From Solidesulfovibrio carbinoliphilus subsp. oakridgensis (lineage in GTDB: Bacteria; Desulfobacterota; Desulfovibrionia; Desulfovibrionales; Desulfovibrionaceae): 64,000 nucleotides of DNA. A program made the translations under genes and the position numbers. Location: positions 2,927,001-2,991,000 of the forward strand of contig NZ_CM001368.1 in the NCBI RefSeq assembly GCF_000177215.2. The letters are read 5' to 3'. Shown in pieces: positions 61,275-64,000 of this stretch. The first letter of the stretch is position 1. Every line of letters begins with the position of its first letter. The notes beneath the pieces are model-generated. The model made no database searches, was not told the DNA's origin, and saw nothing but the letters and a program-made list of their open reading frames with translations.

Positions 61275-64000
61275 CTATTTGCCAAGGGCTTTGAGGCCGG
61301 CAAGCACCTTCTCGGGGTAGGCCGGCAGATGGCGGATGCGCACGCCGCAGGCGTTGTAGATGGCGTTGATGATGGCCGGGTGCGGGCCGCACAAGGGCAC
61401 TTCACCGACGCCCGAGTTGCCGTAGGGGCCGTGCTCGCGCGGGGATTCCACGTAGTGGAGCTCCATGGCGTCCGGGATGTCCTTGATGTAGGGCACGCCG
61501 GCGCCGGCCAACGAGGAGTGCTTCTTGATGTCCTCGAAGTCCTCGGACAGGGCCAGGCCCACGCCCTGGGCCAAGCCGCCCCAGTTCTGGCCGTCGACGG
61601 TCTGGCGGTTGTTGATCGTGCCGATGTCCTCGACCAGGGTCATCTTGTCGACCTGGGTCTTGCCGGTGGCCAGCTCGACGGTGACCTCGGCCAGGAACAG
61701 GCCGTACATGTAGCAGCAGAACGGGGACCCGAGGCCGTTGGCGTCGCAGTCCTTGGCCGGGGCGGTCCAGGTGCCGTTGTAGCGGGTCTTGAGGCCTTCG
61801 GCGACCATCTCGTCGTAGGTCCGGAAGGTGCCGTCGGACTTGCGCATGGCATCGACGAGCTGCTTGCAGCCGTTGATGATGGCCTGGCCGACCATGACGT
61901 TGGAGCGGGAGCCGCCGGCCGGGCCGGAGTTCGGGCACTTGCCCGTGTCATTTAAGACCAGCTTGATCTTGGAAGCGCACAGGCCGAGCGGCTTCAGGGT
62001 CTCGTGGGCAAAGCCCAGGGTGCCGGCGTCGGAACCCTGGCCGTGGTCCTGCCAGGTGTTGTAGATGGTGACGCTGCCGTCGGCGTTGAGCTCGGCGTCG
62101 GCGCCGGCGGAGTCGGGGCCGTCAAGGCCGGAGCCGTAGATGCCGATGGCCACGCCCACGCCCTTTTTATGGGTGGCGGTGGAGTTCTTTTTGGCGTTGG
62201 CCAGGGCTTCCTTGTACTTGGGCCGCAGGATGTCGATCATCTCGGGCAGGGTCCAGGAATCGGGCACCTGGTCGGTCGGGGTGGTGTCGCCCGGGCGGTA
62301 CACGTTCGCATACCGGAATTCCAGGGGATCCATGCCGAGCTTTTCGGCCATCTCGTCCATCAGGCACTCGGAGGGGAACATGATCTCCGGCGAACCGTAG
62401 CCGCGGAAGGCCGAACCCCAGCCGTGGTTGGTGGCCACGCAGTAGCCCTTGGCGCGCATGTTCGGGATGCCGTAGCCGGCCATCCAGTACTGGGAGCCGC
62501 GAAGCGTCAGGAGGTCGCCGAACTCGGAATAGGGGCCGTGGTCCACGATCCACTCCATCTCGGAAGCCACGATCTTCTTGGTGGCCTTGTCGACGGCGAT
62601 CTTGCCCTTGGTCCAGAACGGGGAGCGCTTGCCGGTGTAGTACTGCTGCTGGGCGTAGTTGTAGTGCAGGTGGCAGGGGCGGCCGGTGGCCATGGCCGCG
62701 ACGCCGACCAGGGCTTCCATGGTCGGGCTGAACTTGTAGCCGAAGGTGCCGCCGGTGGGGAGCTGGATCAGGATCAGGTTCTCCGGCTCGACGCCGAGGC
62801 CCGGGGCGATCATGTACAGGTGCAGGTACAGGCCGATGGACTTGGAGTGGATGACGACCTTGCCTTCCTCGTTCAAGTAGGCAAAGCCGACGTCCGGCTC
62901 GATGGGCAGGTGCGGCTGGCGCTGGGTGTAGTAGTCGCCGCCCATGACTTCGTACTTGGCGTCATTGAAGAAGGGGGCCACGTCGGCGCCCTTGGCGTGG
63001 TTCTGCTCGTAGTAGGTGTTGGGCGTGCCGGGGTGGATCTCGATGGCGTCTTCGGCCATGGCCGCCGGGGCGCTCATGTAGGCCGGCAGGACTTCCAGGT
63101 CGACCTTCACCTTTTCGGCGGCGGCGCGGGCGTTCTTCTCGGAGTCGGCCGCGACGAGCGCGATGGCGTCGCCGTACTGGAACACCTTGTCGTCGCAAAG
63201 GATGGGGCGATCCCAGCCGTCACCCTTGTTGGTGGGGAAGGTGATAAGCCCGGTGATGCGGTTTTTGCCCTTCACGTCCTTGGCCGTGATGACGCTGTGC
63301 ACGCCCGGCATCTTGAGGGCTTCGGTGGCGTCCACGCCCTTGACGTTGGCGTGGGACACCCGGGCCTCGACAATGGCCAGGTGCAGGGTGTTGGGCGGCA
63401 GCTGGAGCTTCTGGTCGTCGCCAAAGGCCCATTGGCCCATGACCTTGGCCACGCCCGAGGGGCGCGGGGCGCGCGAACCGAAGATGTTCCCGTCGGCCGG
63501 CATGTTGTGGTTGATGTCGAGGGTCATTTCGCCGCGCAGGACCTTGGCCGCGTCCATGACCGCGTCGACCAGCGGGATGTAGCCGGTGCAACGGCACACG
63601 TTTTTGTGCTTCTGGAACCAGTCGCGGACCTGCTCGCGGGTGGGCTTGGGATTCTCGTCCAGAAGGCCCTTGGCGGACATGATGAAGCCCGGGGTGCAAA
63701 AGCCGCACTGGGCCGCGCCGTGGACGACCCAGGCGGTCTGGAGCGGGTGCAGGTTGGCCTGGTTGCCAAGACCTTCGATGGTGGTGATGCAGGCGTAGTC
63801 GGCCACGCGGCGGATCTTGGTGATGCAGGCGCGGGTGACCTTGCCGTCGATGATGACCGAGCAGGCGCCGCACTGGCCCTGGCCGCAGCCGACCTTGGTG
63901 CCGACCAGGTGCAGTTGCTCGCGCAGCACGTCGGACAGGAACGCATCCGGGTCGACGATGAGCTTGCGCTCGAAGCCGTTAACGATGAGGATTTTTTCCT
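61275..64000 (-). CDS. mop: Molybdenum aldehyde oxidoreductase (Mop), 5' end just outside
   Basis: The frame is open to the right edge; the residues before the first internal ATG (KILIVNGFERKLIVDPDAFLSDV) match the start of D. gigas Mop, so only a few codons are missing and the total should be near 910. First [2Fe-2S]: GCGQGQCGACSVI; second: AQCGFCTPGF and CRCTG. The molybdenum domains follow (GGTFGYKFSPTMEALVG; GWGSAFRGYGSPE; TWQDHGQGSDAG; GGSRSNVM), with GVGEVPLCGPH carrying the expected catalytic glutamate. The enzyme oxidises aldehydes to acids with a molybdopterin cytosine dinucleotide cofactor, passing electrons to flavodoxin or ferredoxin. First gene seen of the cluster that extends to 51939. 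Confidence 0.96.
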   Translation of the reverse strand, partial: EKILIVNGFERKLIVDPDAFLSDVLREQLHLVGTKVGCGQGQCGACSVIIDGKVTRACITKIRRVADYACITTIEGLGNQANLHPLQTAWVVHGAAQCGFCTPGFIMSAKGLLDENPKPTREQVRDWFQKHKNVCRCTGYIPLVDAVMDAAKVLRGEMTLDINHNMPADGNIFGSRAPRPSGVAKVMGQWAFGDDQKLQLPPNTLHLAIVEARVSHANVKGVDATEALKMPGVHSVITAKDVKGKNRITGLITFPTNKGDGWDRPILCDDKVFQYGDAIALVAADSEKNARAAAEKVKVDLEVLPAYMSAPAAMAEDAIEIHPGTPNTYYEQNHAKGADVAPFFNDAKYEVMGGDYYTQRQPHLPIEPDVGFAYLNEEGKVVIHSKSIGLYLHLYMIAPGLGVEPENLILIQLPTGGTFGYKFSPTMEALVGVAAMATGRPCHLHYNYAQQQYYTGKRSPFWTKGKIAVDKATKKIVASEMEWIVDHGPYSEFGDLLTLRGSQYWMAGYGIPNMRAKGYCVATNHGWGSAFRGYGSPEIMFPSECLMDEMAEKLGMDPLEFRYANVYRPGDTTPTDQVPDSWTLPEMIDILRPKYKEALANAKKNSTATHKKGVGVAIGIYGSGLDGPDSAGADAELNADGSVTIYNTWQDHGQGSDAGTLGFAHETLKPLGLCASKIKLVLNDTGKCPNSGPAGGSRSNVMVGQAIINGCKQLVDAMRKSDGTFRTYDEMVAEGLKTRYNGTWTAPAKDCDANGLGSPFCCYMYGLFLAEVTVELATGKTQVDKMTLVEDIGTINNRQTVDGQNWGGLAQGVGLALSEDFEDIKKHSSLAGAGVPYIKDIPDAMELHYVESPREHGPYGNSGVGEVPLCGPHPAIINAIYNACGVRIRHLPAYPEKVLAGLKALGK

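Noticed and set aside
1-64000. CRISPR arrays, tRNA/rRNA genes, insertion sequences, prophage
   Set aside because: No regularly spaced repeats with unique spacers, no tRNA cloverleaf or rRNA sequence, and no transposase or integrase motifs were seen on either strand. The tandem GC repeats have no spacers.

Overview
The window is GC-rich and reads as a chromosome segment of a sulfate-reducing deltaproteobacterium of the Desulfovibrio / Solidesulfovibrio group. The reasons are an HndABCD hydrogenase operon almost identical in layout to that of Desulfovibrio fructosivorans, a D. gigas-type molybdenum aldehyde oxidoreductase (Mop) with its accessory cluster, a c-type-heme chemoreceptor, an aspA-X-hydE-hydF maturation operon, many sigma-54-type regulators and a high density of chemotaxis genes. 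No rRNA, tRNA, CRISPR array, transposase or phage gene was found; the window is core and lineage-specific chromosome rather than an obvious island.

Layout. 1-15 kb: mixed genes, namely a partial ThiF/HesA adenylyltransferase, a GAF sensor-like protein, a PRC-barrel protein, cardiolipin synthase, precorrin-8X methylmutase, an EamA transporter, a PaaK-type ligase, a LysR regulator, several small or unknown proteins, and a three-gene operon of a ParB-like protein, a spore-photoproduct-lyase-like radical SAM protein and an unknown. 15-23 kb: a divergent EF-G paralogue, an NtrC-type regulator, an RlmI-type rRNA methyltransferase, a DUF1328 peptide and an Obg GTPase with an acidic insertion. 23-32 kb: hydrogen metabolism, with hydF, hydE, an unknown gene and aspA, then the hndABCD electron-bifurcating [FeFe] hydrogenase. 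32-47 kb: signalling, with a heme chemoreceptor and a tetraheme cytochrome, an Fe-alcohol dehydrogenase / histidine kinase / NtrC regulator operon divergent from a TetR gene, and an MCP-CheW-MCP-CheA cluster. 47-52 kb: an RND efflux pair. 52-64 kb: a single long minus-strand cluster that builds and modifies a molybdenum hydroxylase: mop, a flavoprotein/CCG iron-sulfur protein, a 71-residue Cys4 protein, a methyltransferase (TrsM type), a C_GCAxxG_C_C protein, a radical SAM protein (TrsS type), an AMP-dependent ligase, XdhC, an NTP transferase-HD fusion and a histidine phosphatase.

The best candidate for an undescribed system is that last cluster: the cofactor steps (XdhC, MocA-like cytidylyltransferase) are understandable, but the ligase, radical SAM, methyltransferase, Cys-rich and Cys4 proteins imply an additional, chemically unknown modification. 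Noncoding candidates are a sigma-54-driven small RNA with a CCUCCC hairpin loop (about 22822-22904), a possible Fur-controlled RNA (about 5340-5557), a pair of related intergenic elements (5627-5756 and 20672-20836), and a 41-base palindrome plus sigma-54 promoter in front of hndA. A family of G/C-palindromic repeats is scattered between genes, encodes the C-terminal tails of CbiC and AspA, and supplies a ribosome-binding site to one cluster gene.
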